Shown here one piece after another: positions 37,221-49,422 of a stretch of 64,000 nt of DNA. The DNA comes from Thuidium tamariscinum (lineage: Eukaryota > Streptophyta > Bryopsida > Hypnales > Thuidiaceae). Location: NCBI GenBank assembly GCA_947034885.2, contig OX344749.2:35149182-35213181 (forward strand). The letters run 5' to 3'. The notes under the pieces were generated by a model, which saw nothing but the letters and a program-made list of their open reading frames with translations, had not been told where the DNA came from and ran no database searches. Numbering within the stretch: the first letter of the stretch is position 1; every line of letters starts with the position of its first letter. The position numbers and the translations under genes are program-made.

Positions 37221-37429
37221 AGACATAGTCATAGTGAAATTGATGGGTTAGCCCTTGACATAATTATAATAACATTGTGGAGAACATTCAATTACCAATG
37301 AAGCTAGTTGAGGTGTATAAAATCTCACCTTATACACATTTTTCCTTAATTCTTTGTCATTTGATTCACTTTCAATTTGGTGGTTATTTTGAAACAATTT
37401 TGTGAAAGGGGTTCAAAATTCCTTATTAA

Positions 37430-38575
37430 CCCCTAAACGCCCAAACTACGTTTTTTGGCAACATAGCAATTTTGGGCAACTCACTATAAATGGATATTTT
37501 ATTTTATTTTATTGAAATTTTTACACAATATGTGTCCAAAGAGTAGCTTCAAGGCCCAATAGTTTTCATAGCTTTTGACTACACGGTTAAGAAGTTATGG
37601 CATGATATGTCACTTTCTTTCTTGAGTGGGCAGTCCCAAGTCCCAACAAAAAAAAACTTCTTTAAAATTTACTTTTTTAAGAAATAAACATTTGAAATTC
37701 ATTTATTAGATTTTTACCTAAGTGAAAAGCTTTGAATCATTTGATTTTGATCAATGAGTCAAAAGTTATGAGGAATTTTAGTTTGGACTAGTTTGTGACT
37801 AGTTATAGATCTCTATACTACAAAAAAAAGGTTTGAAATACTTTATTTAATTCAATTTTTAATATTTCTAAGAAAAAAAAGTAAAAAAAAATAGATGTAG
37901 ATTGTTTATTAAAACATTTTAACCATTGGGATTGGTATTTTTCTATTCCATAATTAATTGTTTATAATTTAGTGTTTTAGCTCATTTTCTACTTTTATCT
38001 ACTTACTATTTTTTTCCTATATGTTGTACAATTTTAAATTATTTCCAAGTTTTTGAGCATGTAGTCAACTTGCCTTTAAGAATGAATCCAAAGGATAGCA
38101 ACAAATTTGAAATTTTCTTCATACAAATGTGACCTTGTGAAGTGCAGTTGCCCAAATTTTTGCAGTGGTAAAAAAAGGATTTTTGTAACTTCAAACGCTA
38201 ATCTACATAGTGGAAAATTTTGAAATTTTTTCTACATCTTTTTAAACAAGATTACTACAAGATCCTATGTTCACATGTGTCCAAATTTTCTTTTTGTCTA
38301 AGTTTTGGTACATGTATTAGAAATGACAACTTTGGAGCAGGCTTGGTGAAAATATAGTCAAAACCATTTAGGGTTAAATCTTGTGCAAAGAAACTATTTT
38401 CCAGTTTTTGGAAAAAAGGCATAGCTTGTATATACATCAAAGTTTTTTATGTAACAATTATTATGCTCTTAATTTTGTAAAAATTTATTACAAAATATAT
38501 TTCAAAATGATCATTTTAGTAATGATTTCTATGTGAGCACTATATGTACAAAAAAATGCAATCCTAGTTCAAAGG
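37430..38575. mobile_element. TTAA-flanked element, about 1.15 kb, tentative
   Basis: The left end CCCCTAAACGCCCAAAC follows TTAA (37426-37429), and a weaker right end complement CCTTTGAACTAGG precedes TTAA (38576-38579). The sequences outside the two ends (GGTTATTTTGAAAC left, CAATGCTTTCGATCGTTATG right) are similar to 32886-33040, which lacks the element and may represent an old, rearranged empty site. It has no coding capacity. Confidence 0.5.
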
Positions 38576-39649
38576 TTAAAGAAATTAGTGGAGACAATGC
38601 TTTCGATCGTTATGGAGCTCTTGATCAATTGTTGTGATTCAAAGTTTTAATATAAAATTGAGGTAACTACACCTAAAATTGATCCCTTTCTATAATCGCC
38701 TTGTGCATATTCTTGTTTAGAATGTAATCCCACCATTCATGAGAGTTTAGGATTGATTTTAGAAATACCTATTTTCAACACTTTGAATATTTATAGTTTA
38801 TTCATACTCTGTTCAAAAATTACATTTTAAGGAAATCTAGAATTCTCTTTTGACTACCAATAGGACCCTGAAAAAGTTTTTCAATCCAATAATGAAAACC
38901 ATGCACAATTGCTTACACTGCACAACTTCATTAAGTACCAAGTGACCCTTTTTCAATGTAGCAAAATGAGGTAGTGTTTGGGAAACTTTTTTTAAGTTTT
39001 ATCGGTCAGTTTCCTTTAATTCTCCAATACGAAGTCTAGATATTTTTTCTATTTTTACTTAAAGTATAAATTTCATAGATTATTTCACCAAATTTTTGCA
39101 AAGGATGTCAAATTACAATCACTTTTTTTCCAGTTCCACAAGTTAACTTAGAACTAGGCGTTGGTCTTCTCCAATATTGAGCAAAACATTGTTAGATGGT
39201 GAAATTGATGAATTCTTTGACATACATAAAGTTAACATTATTGGAAACATTGTTTGATAATGAAATAGGGGTCTATTTTTCATCCTTAAAAAGGCCCTTA
39301 AATGATGAAAAAGAGTCTTATTGATGGCTCTACAATCAACATCTATCCTTGAATTTACTAATAAATTCCTTAGCTTCTTCAAGGCATCTAGCAAAGCATA
39401 AACCTTTTGAATTTGGAGGCAACAATTGCTTGATTTTATAATGTTACTTATAGATAGAACTAAAAGATTGAAAGAAAAAATGGCATTGCATTGACAAAAA
39501 AATGAACTACTTGTGAGAAGAATCAATGAATAGGACTTTATCTGACTAGCAAGCTAGTAGGAGCATTTCATACATAGGTCATTGCAAGAAACATTTGCAA
39601 TTACATACTTTACAAGTAGTTACTTTAAAAACAATGTAAGACCTACTAT

Positions 39650-40314
39650 CACTACTAGAAAATGGATGTTTTATGAGTACAAAATACGACTACATTGACT
39701 CATAAAATCTCAAAATATGACTAAGGCCAAAATCATTGTAGATGATTTCAGAACATGATTAGGTCCACTCATTACTGACATGTCGCATTGGACATCAACC
39801 ATATTAGTAGTCATATACGTTTTGGGACATAATTAGTCATAATTAGCCATTTTTTTTGCCAAAGTAGTGTACAAGTTGTCTATCTTCAAAGGCTTGACTT
39901 CTTATAGATCTACTTGGGAAAAAAGGAAAAAAAATCTACATGGCATATGAATCCATCTACTCATATTTTTGGTTGATGTGGAATATGACTACATAGAGTC
40001 ATTTTTTGGCTAATGTGGCATATGACTTTGTGCAATCATATTTTTTTTGGACTAAGAAAGAAAACTCTTCTAAGTCATATTTTCAACATTGTAGAAAATG
40101 ACTAAAGAATGACCTTTTACTTGTCATAATATAGAATCCAACAACAACAAGGGTTCATAAAGGTCCCCTATACAAATTAAAATTCTCTTGGGTCAAGGTC
40201 GAATCTACAAGCCCCACGCCTTTACATCTCTAACTATAGTGTTGTTGAAGATTGAATTTCATTTGGCGGCTCCAACCATCTTGAAAATCCATTGGCACAA
40301 CTCTTTTAGTAGTG
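39650..40314. mobile_element. CACTA-like element, tentative
   Basis: The left end CACTACTAGAAAATGG and the right end ...TTTTAGTAGTG share only the first eight bases. ATGACTA and its complement recur many times between about 39700 and 40110, as in subterminal repeats of CACTA elements. The flanking triplets are TAT and TAC, an imperfect 3-bp duplication. A lone end of the GGGTSATTGCAAG family lies just left at 39576. No transposase is seen. Confidence 0.4.
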
Positions 40315-43300
40315 TACATAAGATGCTTTGAGTCTACATCTTTTCAACCTCTAAAGCTTGTAATCACTACCTCCTTTCAACTTAGCCTTTCTACTTTCAC
40401 CTCGTATTCTCCATCCTAAGGTTTGGTAGATAGACTAACAATGTCCGCTTCAATGGCACGTGGACCTTTCCGTCTGCCCTGCCTAACTGCCTACTTGACC
40501 CTTGTCCACCCCAACCTTGTCTAGGAGACTCCATTCACCATAGTGTCTGTTCCAATGCTCCAGCAATATTCAACGTCATAAGGACTATCCTATACTTGTT
40601 AAAGATCTAGTATCTTTAGCTAAGAACAATGAACTTTGTACCTTTTCTTAGACCTTCTAGCTTAGCCATTGTTTTTTTTAAAATTTTGCAATGGATTTTT
40701 ATTGTTTAAGAAAAAAGTTTGAATATCTATAATTTAACGTGTTTGTTAATGATTGAGATTTGCTTAAATTTTGCAAGTTGTGGAGAGTGGGAAAGGTAGC
40801 AAGGTGAAAATGATCTATACAAGAAGAGTGGTCTCTTTGGTGTTGATCATATTTGTACTCTTCGGTAGTCTATCCACACAACTCCAGATTCATTCCCCGC
40901 ACCTTTTGTGAGGATTAAAATCCTATTGGTGTTCTTGTAATAATGAAGATTCATGTATTTCTAGTAATTTTTTTGTTGAAAATTGCCTTAGAGGTCATCA
41001 CTTATAATCTTATGTCTAGGACTATATTTAAAAACTTACTTAAGACATCCCTCTTTCTTGTAGTACTTACTCACCCCCACAATGAGCATAACCTTTCAAG
41101 ATTTTGTTTGCCATCACCTCAAGTGGCCAGAGTATTAGATTTGAGGGTTTATAGTGGATGTAGTTCTAAAACATCAACACAGAACAAATTTCGATTTGGT
41201 TGATGTGGACATGACAAGAATGGCAAGCGTAGTGCTATTTCTTGCTAGGCTTCTTGAATTTTTGCAAGATGCTTTCCAAGTTGTTTAAGGGCACAAAAAA
41301 CAAAGAGATTTATTTTGGATTTAGCAAGGGTTATATAGCTTAAGATTGTTCATTACTAAAATATGTGTAGATTACTGTATATTGAGATGGAAAAAAGTAG
41401 CTTCTAGCTAGATACTAGAAGTTCAAAACAAGTCTAGTGCATATTAGATTCATTGTTATTTTTTACTATTGAAACTTGTAGTAAATAATTACTCGGAAAA
41501 CAAAACCCAAAGAATCCCCTAGTGGTGGTTCTTTCACTTGAAAAATGTCAAATAGTGTATCGTTTTATATCTAAAGTCATTTTTATGTAGGATTATCACT
41601 CATTTATGTAAACAAGAGATTAAAAACTAAAAGAATTAGTTTTCTATAGGAATTTCCTATCCTATCCTATTTTAATTTCTGTCCATTATCCATGGAAACT
41701 AACCATTGACTTATTGTCATAGTCTTAGAGTAGAACTCTAATGTTAGATAGTCATGGGAATGTCAAATATTCTTGGCTCTTGTTCTTTTGACTTAATCAA
41801 ATCCACAATATTTATAAATATAGGTGTGTAAATACACCATTGTAATTCTTTAATTATTTCCTCAATTTATATGTGTGGTTGAATAGTCTAGTCACTATCT
41901 TTACTAGCCTGATTACTTTATTTGCAAAATTCACAAATTGTTTTATCAATTTGACCAATATACCACAATAAATAGTATTGATTCATTTACTTGATTAATG
42001 ATATATTTAGTCAAATAGTCTTAGTAACTTTGTCTTTGAAGTTTCAATAACAGGTCCATTGGTGCAAGCCCACATTCCCACAGGTTAGCTATTACAATTG
42101 CATAAACTAGCTAATTGGTCGAATAGTCTTGCTATGCTATCCAACTAGCTAATTCTAATTACTTTGATCTCAATATCAATTTGTCAATTTGTCCAGATAT
42201 TCATACACATTAGGTTCCATCAACATTTACAAAGATTCTATTAACCAACAAAAGATTTTACTCCCTAACTTCCCTGCACAAACAACTTGTCACACAATAT
42301 TAAATTTGATTTGTCAACACCATTTCAAATGCAAGACAATTTGACTGTATTGAAATCTTATAATTGTTTCATTTAAATTTTCAACATAATAAAACATACA
42401 TATAGCTTTGGTTCATTTAATTTAAATTTCTATGTTAAAGTCTAATGAACCAGTTTGTTATACTCAAGAAAAATAATCTACCCAAATATTTTATTATAGA
42501 AATTATCATTCACAAATATTCCCAAAAGACAACATACACTTATACTTATTGTGAATAGTCAATTAGTCAATTGACTTCAATAGATTTTGAAGTAAGTTAC
42601 TCACTTGTAAAGTTAATAGTAATATATATATTAATAATGTTTATTCACTTGGACAATTAGATCAACAATATTAAGAACAATATAGGGATTTTAAGATCAA
42701 GATCACTTTTTCTTATTGATTGGCTAATAGATTGTATATAAATAAAGATAGAATACCAATCAATGGTAACTGAATTGAATTTTAATATGGCCAATCCCTA
42801 GCTAATAACATGCACAATTTTAGCAGTCGATTTGTCTTTACAAAATAAATCTTCTTTATATAATTATAATAGGAAAGATTGGCATTACTATCACAGCTTT
42901 GTCTACTTGACTACAATTATCTATTTGTCTATTAATCAACTTCATGCGATAGTCAACTGATAATATAAACAAAGAAAATTGTCAATCACTAGCTTCTTAA
43001 TTTCTTCCCTTCAAGCTATTTGACTCTGAATACCAATCATTGGTGATTCAACAAATATATATATATAACTTCATTTTATAAAGAACAAAATTATTTGGTA
43101 CTTTCTTGATACTTTGTCAATTTGTCAAGTTCAAGAAATCAACTTACACTGATAATGGATAAATGAAAACTTACAGACTAATTGTCTTATTGAACGACAC
43201 ACCTACAACTTTATTCCTTGGCTCCTCAGCTCCTCATCTAGCTTGCAATGCCTCCATTAGCAACTCTGTACTTAGAGAATTTGACTTATATACTGATTAA

Positions 43301-46300
43301 ATTGCAAAGGAACCTCCCATCACTCATTGACTAATAGTCTTTTACAACAATTGCCAATCACTGGCTTGACCATACTCTAATTTAACATATATTGTCTATT
43401 CAAATTTTAAGCAAGCTCTTACAAAGACAAATTGTCCAAACAACAATTCTATCAATGAACGTACTGCAAACAACACGCACCCATCAATACTCTTTGTCCA
43501 ATGTACTATAACCTCCAAAAAACAAACAAACAAGAAATGGAACAACACCAATCATTGGCTAATTGTCCAAACAACAAACTTTGCTAATCTTTGGTTACAA
43601 AAAATTACACAAAAACAAATAGATGAATCGACAAAATTTCATTGAAGGATTGCACAAGTACAACAAAGGTAGCAATCATTGCAAACAATGAAAAAGAGAA
43701 AAAAAACAAGGTTGATTAGTCCTTATGTTCTTGGCCTAACAAACTAACCGCAAGTCAATTGGTCTAACCACCCTAACTCCTTCCTCACTAGTAGTCTATT
43801 TGTCCTTTTTACGTCTACATAACTATCAGTCTTCAATCTCATTCTATGTTATTTTTAATTAATTCTAAGTGGTCTATTAATCTTTTATCTTTAAAAATTT
43901 TAAAAATGTCCAAAAAATTGCATCCACAAAACTCTAATGTGAAGGACCTATACATTGTCATGAAGAGCAAAGGTGCTATGAATTGAATGTATTAACCTTT
44001 ATGGAAGAGATGCGTTGCTAATTCTTGAAGCATTATGCCTAAGCTAAATGTAACATTTTATATCATGTTCAAATATCAACACTTTTTTTATTAATTACTT
44101 GAAACTATGAATTGTAAATGATTCTAAGATATTCAAATTTTTTTACATGGAATTGTAATTGAAATCATTTTTGTTGCAAAAACTGAAAACAAATAAGTAA
44201 AAATAAAAATACCTATTTTCTAAAGAGGTACTAGCAGTGGAGATTAGTATCAAAATTTCTCAATTGGTTACTTTGTTTCTTGCATCCAAAACAACCACAA
44301 CAAAGAGTTAAAAGATCTTGAAGTCAAATTAACCTACCAAACAAACTTATCATTTTATTTAATTGATGTATAAAATAAAATCTAGTTTTACTAATTTCAT
44401 AAAAAATGAAGTTTGCTAATCACCTCATGTTGAATTATTTGCCTCCACTTGTTTTTTTTCCCTTCTCAAAAACTAAAGAGACTCCACAATGTCAATACAT
44501 ATTTTTCCAATTATTTGTAAATCAATCTTTCTACAAATGTTCTAAAGAGATGCATATTGAAATAATACAATATTCAGGTGAATAATTATTATTATTATCC
44601 ACATACATCTACCAAAAAAATCTTGTATAAAAATTGATAGAAAGAAAGGCACAAATATATATAGGTCTTTAGAGAAAGAAAAAGAAAAAAATGACTTGCA
44701 AATGAGTTAAAAATATACAAAGTATCTTCCTTCTATACTAACTTTATACACAGAGTAAAAATAAAAATGTGTTATGTTTAAAGAAAATAAAAATAAAATA
44801 GACATGAAAATAGTAATAAACATTTGAAGTAAAAATAAAATAATAAAAATAGAAATTGTACTAGTTATTTTAAAATTTTCATCGACTATGATATGGTATG
44901 ATCATTTATTGAACAACCATTTCTAGACTTTCGAATGTCAAATGTCACTTGTTCTTGGGCTCATTTGCAAGAAAATAAAGCTAGCTAGGAAGTGGTATAT
45001 TTATATTTAGAAGAAGATTTTCTATCAAATTTATAAGGATTCCCAAAACGTAGGTGGTCTATAGGTAAAGAGTCAAGAAGTCTAATCGAAGAAGGAATTA
45101 TAGCCAATGAAGTGGAGGTAGTCTTTTTTTCCTCTTCTAGGCCTATACCTAGTGACAACCACTCTAGAATGCACATTTTGAACTTCGATGCCAACTTTCT
45201 AAAATGTTATATTTTCAAAAGAACCAATTAGAGCGCAATTTTAGTTATACTAAAATATAGATTTCCTTGACTGAATAACCTTCACCTTTATATTATAATC
45301 TTACAATTTATGAATTTGACTTAACACATTTTGTAGAGATAAAAGGACTTGGCTTTTGGGAAGATTATACAGATAATTTTGCCTAGAAATGACTCATTGC
45401 CCTTTGAGCTTCAATTTTTTGTAATTTACAAAATTTGAATCCAAAACACCTTGAAACTGTTGAAAGTTGATGAAAACTTCAAGGGTTAATTCCAAAAAAC
45501 TTATACAGAAAATTTTGGTTTAATTTTCTTCAAATAAATTAACATCACTTAATTTTAAGGAAATGAATTACTCTTTGCTAAGCTCTTTTGTTTTTAATTA
45601 CATTAGTAAACTTCAAATGTATTGAACATACAGCTGTATATTTTCTAATCATTTGCAAATCTTAAAAGATAGCTATATAATTATGCAATATTATTTCTCA
45701 AATATTTAAAAATACTAATTACAAGACTAATTATAATTCTATACTAAATATGAAGTAGCTTCAAATAAACACATTGGCCCCTTATTGTCAAACTTTGTCA
45801 AACTCTTAGTTCTAAAGAGTAGTGGAAAGCTCAAAAGGGAGAAAAAATAAAAATATACAATTGAAGTTATTTCTTAAATTTTTTTAGAAGAATTCTAAAG
45901 AAAATTGTCATTCCATTAGCCAAAGAATGTTGAAAAGAATTACATGTATTAGAAGTCATTTTTTACTATCATTTCGATTCAATTATACCAAAAATCAAGA
46001 AATGTTATTGAAATTTTGAACTTTAAATTTATATTTTTTTCTTATCTAAGCCATAGCATATTCAAATGTTGATTAAAAACTCTAATTCTTCAATTAGAGA
46101 TGAGAATTTTTAGAATTTTATAAAACATTTGTGGAAGCCATTGCAGGTTTTGGATTTCCTTGTACTAACAAACTAAGTCTTTATTCTTTTTCAATCTTCA
46201 AGAAAAAATTGTTTTAGAACTTTTTTTCCTAACGAGGTAGGTTAATTGATGAGCTCTAATGGGAAAGCGTATTTAAAAAATGTTGTTTTGTTTGACTTAT

Positions 46301-47109
46301 CTCTTCATTACAAATTCCAAAATATGTCCCTAGTCTTTATCTACCAAGGTAGGGTGCTCTAAGAGCAACCCTTTCTTGAAGCGACCAACTTCAAAAAAAT
46401 CATAAGTAATTCCACAAAGGTCTGAAACAATTTGAGTTAGATGCCAATTTCATTTTTCTTCTTGTATAAATTAATTGAAAATTGTTTCAAGGACTTTATC
46501 TTTCTTAAAAATGCAAGCAACTTTTAGAAGGTCACTGGAAGATTAGGGAACCTTCAACCAGTACAGCAAATAATCCCAACCATCCGATTTTAGATGGTAA
46601 ATTGACACATATTCTCCATCTAGAATTCTAGATTGCTGCAAAGATTCAGAGCTGTCAATGACAAAATGCTGAAAGTGACCACAAAATTGCTTTTGTGTTG
46701 TAAATTCTTCAGTTAGCAACAATGGAACCACTAGTTTCCCATCCCAATTGCAGAAGACAGCAGCTTAAACTACATAAAAAACAAAGAATCATCAAATTTT
46801 TAACCCAAAAATTGGGATCATTCAATGAATGCCTCAGTTTGAATACTTTTATTTCAATTGAAGAAGGTTGAAATGAATTCTAACATTGATGACCAAACCT
46901 ACAAGCAACATTGTTATCTAATAAAAATGATAAGATTAAAGCTACCCAAAGTGTAATGCAACTGGTACTCTAAACCCAACCATCTCCTTGCAAATTCTAG
47001 AGGTGGTCCATAACATCATTGGGCAATGTATAAATGTGTATGCCTGTTCTCGAGCTTACAAGTGTTAACATTGAGGTTGTAAATGTTAAGACCCATTGTT
47101 TCCCACCAC
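40315..47109. other. Long AT-rich intergenic stretch, no supported gene
   Basis: The region is strongly AT-rich with no convincing coding frame. Between about 41.9 and 43.8 kb, short motifs such as AATTGTC, its complement and CAATCATTGG recur irregularly. A minus-strand frame at about 46543-46770 (contains GKLVVPLLLTEEFTTQKQF) is open for about 70 codons and could be a fragment of a lost gene, but I do not recognise it. Confidence 0.4.
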
Positions 47110-48533
47110 TAACAATGTCTCGCTAAAATATAGGCTCTAAGTCTTTACCTTGGTCATCTTCTTGTACAAGATGATACAATACATCATGATGTCATTGATT
47201 TGTCTAAATTCCACTGATGGCATGGATTCTTCACAATCTTCCATTAGGCTTGCAATATAATATTACTACAAGAGAAAGGGGTGTTTTAAGTATAGTTCTA
47301 CTAGTATAGTCTTTTTATTTTTTATTTTATTAATATATGAATGCTCAATACTTCACCTTGGTAGTGTAAAATTGAAACAATGTCTTTTAAGAAATGACCT
47401 TTAAGTAAAATTTTACTAAATTTTTTACTAATAAGACAATGTTTTCAATAAATTTGTATTAAATATCCTATTTAAAGGTCATTACATAAGAGACTATACT
47501 ACTAGGACTATATTTAAAATACTCCTTTCTCTTATAGTGACTCCAAATGCATATTCCACATCTATGTGGGCAATAGAGTGTAGTTTGGTATAGTGCTCCC
47601 TTTTTCACCTTGAGGCACATGGATAGGTTGCAAAAAGCAAAACTATGGTGACTCAGTATTGTCTGTCAACAAATAATAGCATTGACACAAGTGACCATTA
47701 ACCTCAAAAATAATGTCATTTTCTTCACCTTGTAATAGATTGTGTATACTAAGAGTGAGTAGTTTAAGACATGGAGGTTATTGTTGCCCCTAGCAATCTA
47801 AAGAAAGCCTGCCAAATGCAAAGGAATTGGTCAACTAAAGCTTCTAGAATTATGCTTCAAAACTCATCTTTGTCATTGTATTGTCCTTGCCAAGAAATTG
47901 GATAAGTCTTCTAAGTCCAATGCATACAATCTAATCTACCAAACATATCCAAAAATTAAAGACAAGAATAATATTGATGACTATTCGCTTATGTAAATCA
48001 TCCAAGGTTGGTTGCCTCAACACTATAGACTAGAAGCCACCACAGATAGCAACTACAAAACGTTTCATGGTCTCATTTATAGTACTCTCCCCCATATGAC
48101 AATACTCATCTATGGCATTTGTTGAAATACTATAGGCAAGCATTTTTATAGCTATAGAGCATTTTGGTAACAAAGATAACCCTTATTGTCTTATCGTATC
48201 ACACTTTTGGACAAACCAAGGGTCAAAAGTGCATACCTTTTGCACAATGTGCAAGAATAATTTCCTCTTCATGTGAAAACGTCCAAATATGAATGCATCA
48301 AAAGTGCAACCTTGTGCGAAGTAATCTTGAAACAAGTGCTCATAACCAACCTCCCTCTCTCATAGCACCTTCTCCCAACTGTGCTACCTCCATGTGTAGG
48401 TCTTGATGAAGATGAAGCCTCTCAAGCCCTTGGGAGAACAAATTTTGGAAAAGCTCTTGCTCATGTTTGCTAACTTATTAGAGGATGACTCTTGAAGCCC
48501 TTGCTGTTCAAGTTCCCTACGCCACTGATCCAT
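47110..48533 (-). pseudogene. PIF/Harbinger (HARBI1-like) transposase, decayed
   Basis: Reading the minus strand from an ATG at 48533 gives MDQWRRELEQQGLQ, then after frame changes FGRFHMKRKLFLHIVQKV, LPKCSIAIKMLAYSISTNAI and GESTINETMKRFV, the characteristic N-terminal blocks of plant Harbinger nucleases. Farther on come GEENDIIFEVNGHLCQCYYL, HVPQGEKGS and IAHIDVEYAFGV, followed after an insertion by IVKNPCHQWNLDQINDIMM. The order and spacing match the family, whose DDE nuclease cuts at 3-bp targets. There are several stops and frameshifts, and the coding sequence is split by the small CACTA-like element at 47264-47539 between AFGV and the next block. It is not functional. Confidence 0.8.
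47264..47539. mobile_element. CACTA-like MITE inside the Harbinger pseudogene, 276 bp
   Basis: The arms ACTACAAGAGAAAGGGGTGT (left) and, inverted, CACTATAAGAGAAAGGAGTA (right) are near-complements, and the inverted symmetry continues inward (CTACTAGTATAGTC). The transposase reading resumes on the other side, so this is an insertion into the former gene. No clear 3-bp duplication is visible. Confidence 0.7.
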
Positions 48534-49422
48534 CAACACCCAAACAGCACAAACCTAAAAAATCAGCCACTAACGTATTTTATGTTTGAAATTTCAAATC
48601 GTACTGTTCTCCTGTCCCAGGCACACGATCGAAATTCTCACGACTCTCACGACTCCCAGTGACTACTCGAGACTCCCTGAGAGGCGTATGTGGAAAAAAT
48701 TTGTGCCTTGTGGAATTCACAGATGTTTGGGATCCTGACCTTGTCGTTTCATGCATTCGGTGTGATTGAGTTTCCATTAGGTCATTGGATCATTGCTCCC
48801 ATTCGTAAGCCCCTGCGGCAAGAAATGCCCGTTTCCAAAGTGGGGCAGATTATTTTCCGTGATCACCTTCTAACGCTCTCAGATCTGTCTGAGATGAAGT
48901 TGGTATAGGAAAGAACATGACTGAATGCCCAAATTCTTAGGTAAGTTAAGATAGTGTCTAATCGTTCAGAGGACGAGAGATAAAGCCAGGAGAGAGCCAC
49001 GTGCCAACATCATGCCTTCTTGAAATCATATCAAAAACATATATCTGAAAACGAACTCATTTTTATAACTGCTTAGTCTGAAAATGAAGTTAATTGACTT
49101 GGGCCAAAACATTTTTCAAGTATTCAGTACCTTAACCACCTTATGGATACTCAAACTCCAAACTCCAAACTCTAATGAGTTTGAAACTCCGAACCTTCAA
49201 ACCTTCAATGAAGAATTTACAGTGTCCAATCCTACAAAAAGATGTAATATCAAAGATGGCCCTTAGGAACCTACCAAGTACAGATGGTCAAAATCCGGAA
49301 ATCCTTTGCACTCTTGAACTTTGAACTCGTCTGCTGGCGAGGTGATTCTCCTCATCTCAACTTACCCTAAACCCTAAATCCTGAAAATCCTAGACTAGAC
49401 ATACTGGTACAAAAGGAACTGG
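48534..49422. other. Intergenic region upstream of a pseudogene and downstream of PRP18
   Basis: No gene is seen. A telomere-like CCCTAAACCCTAAA lies at 49365-49378, close after the PRP18 stop codon; a related AAACCCTAAA also lies in PRP18 intron 1. A short CTCACGACTC direct repeat lies near 48640. Confidence 0.4.

Noticed and set aside
39143-39526. 127-codon open frame on the minus strand
   Set aside because: It has a biased, low-complexity composition in AT-rich DNA, no recognisable motif and no splice or promoter support.
42000-43860. Possible satellite of AATTGTC words
   Set aside because: The words recur at irregular spacing with no constant unit, so I could not define a repeat.
49365-49378. 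Interstitial telomere repeat
   Set aside because: Only two CCCTAAA units are present; such telo-box motifs are common near plant genes.
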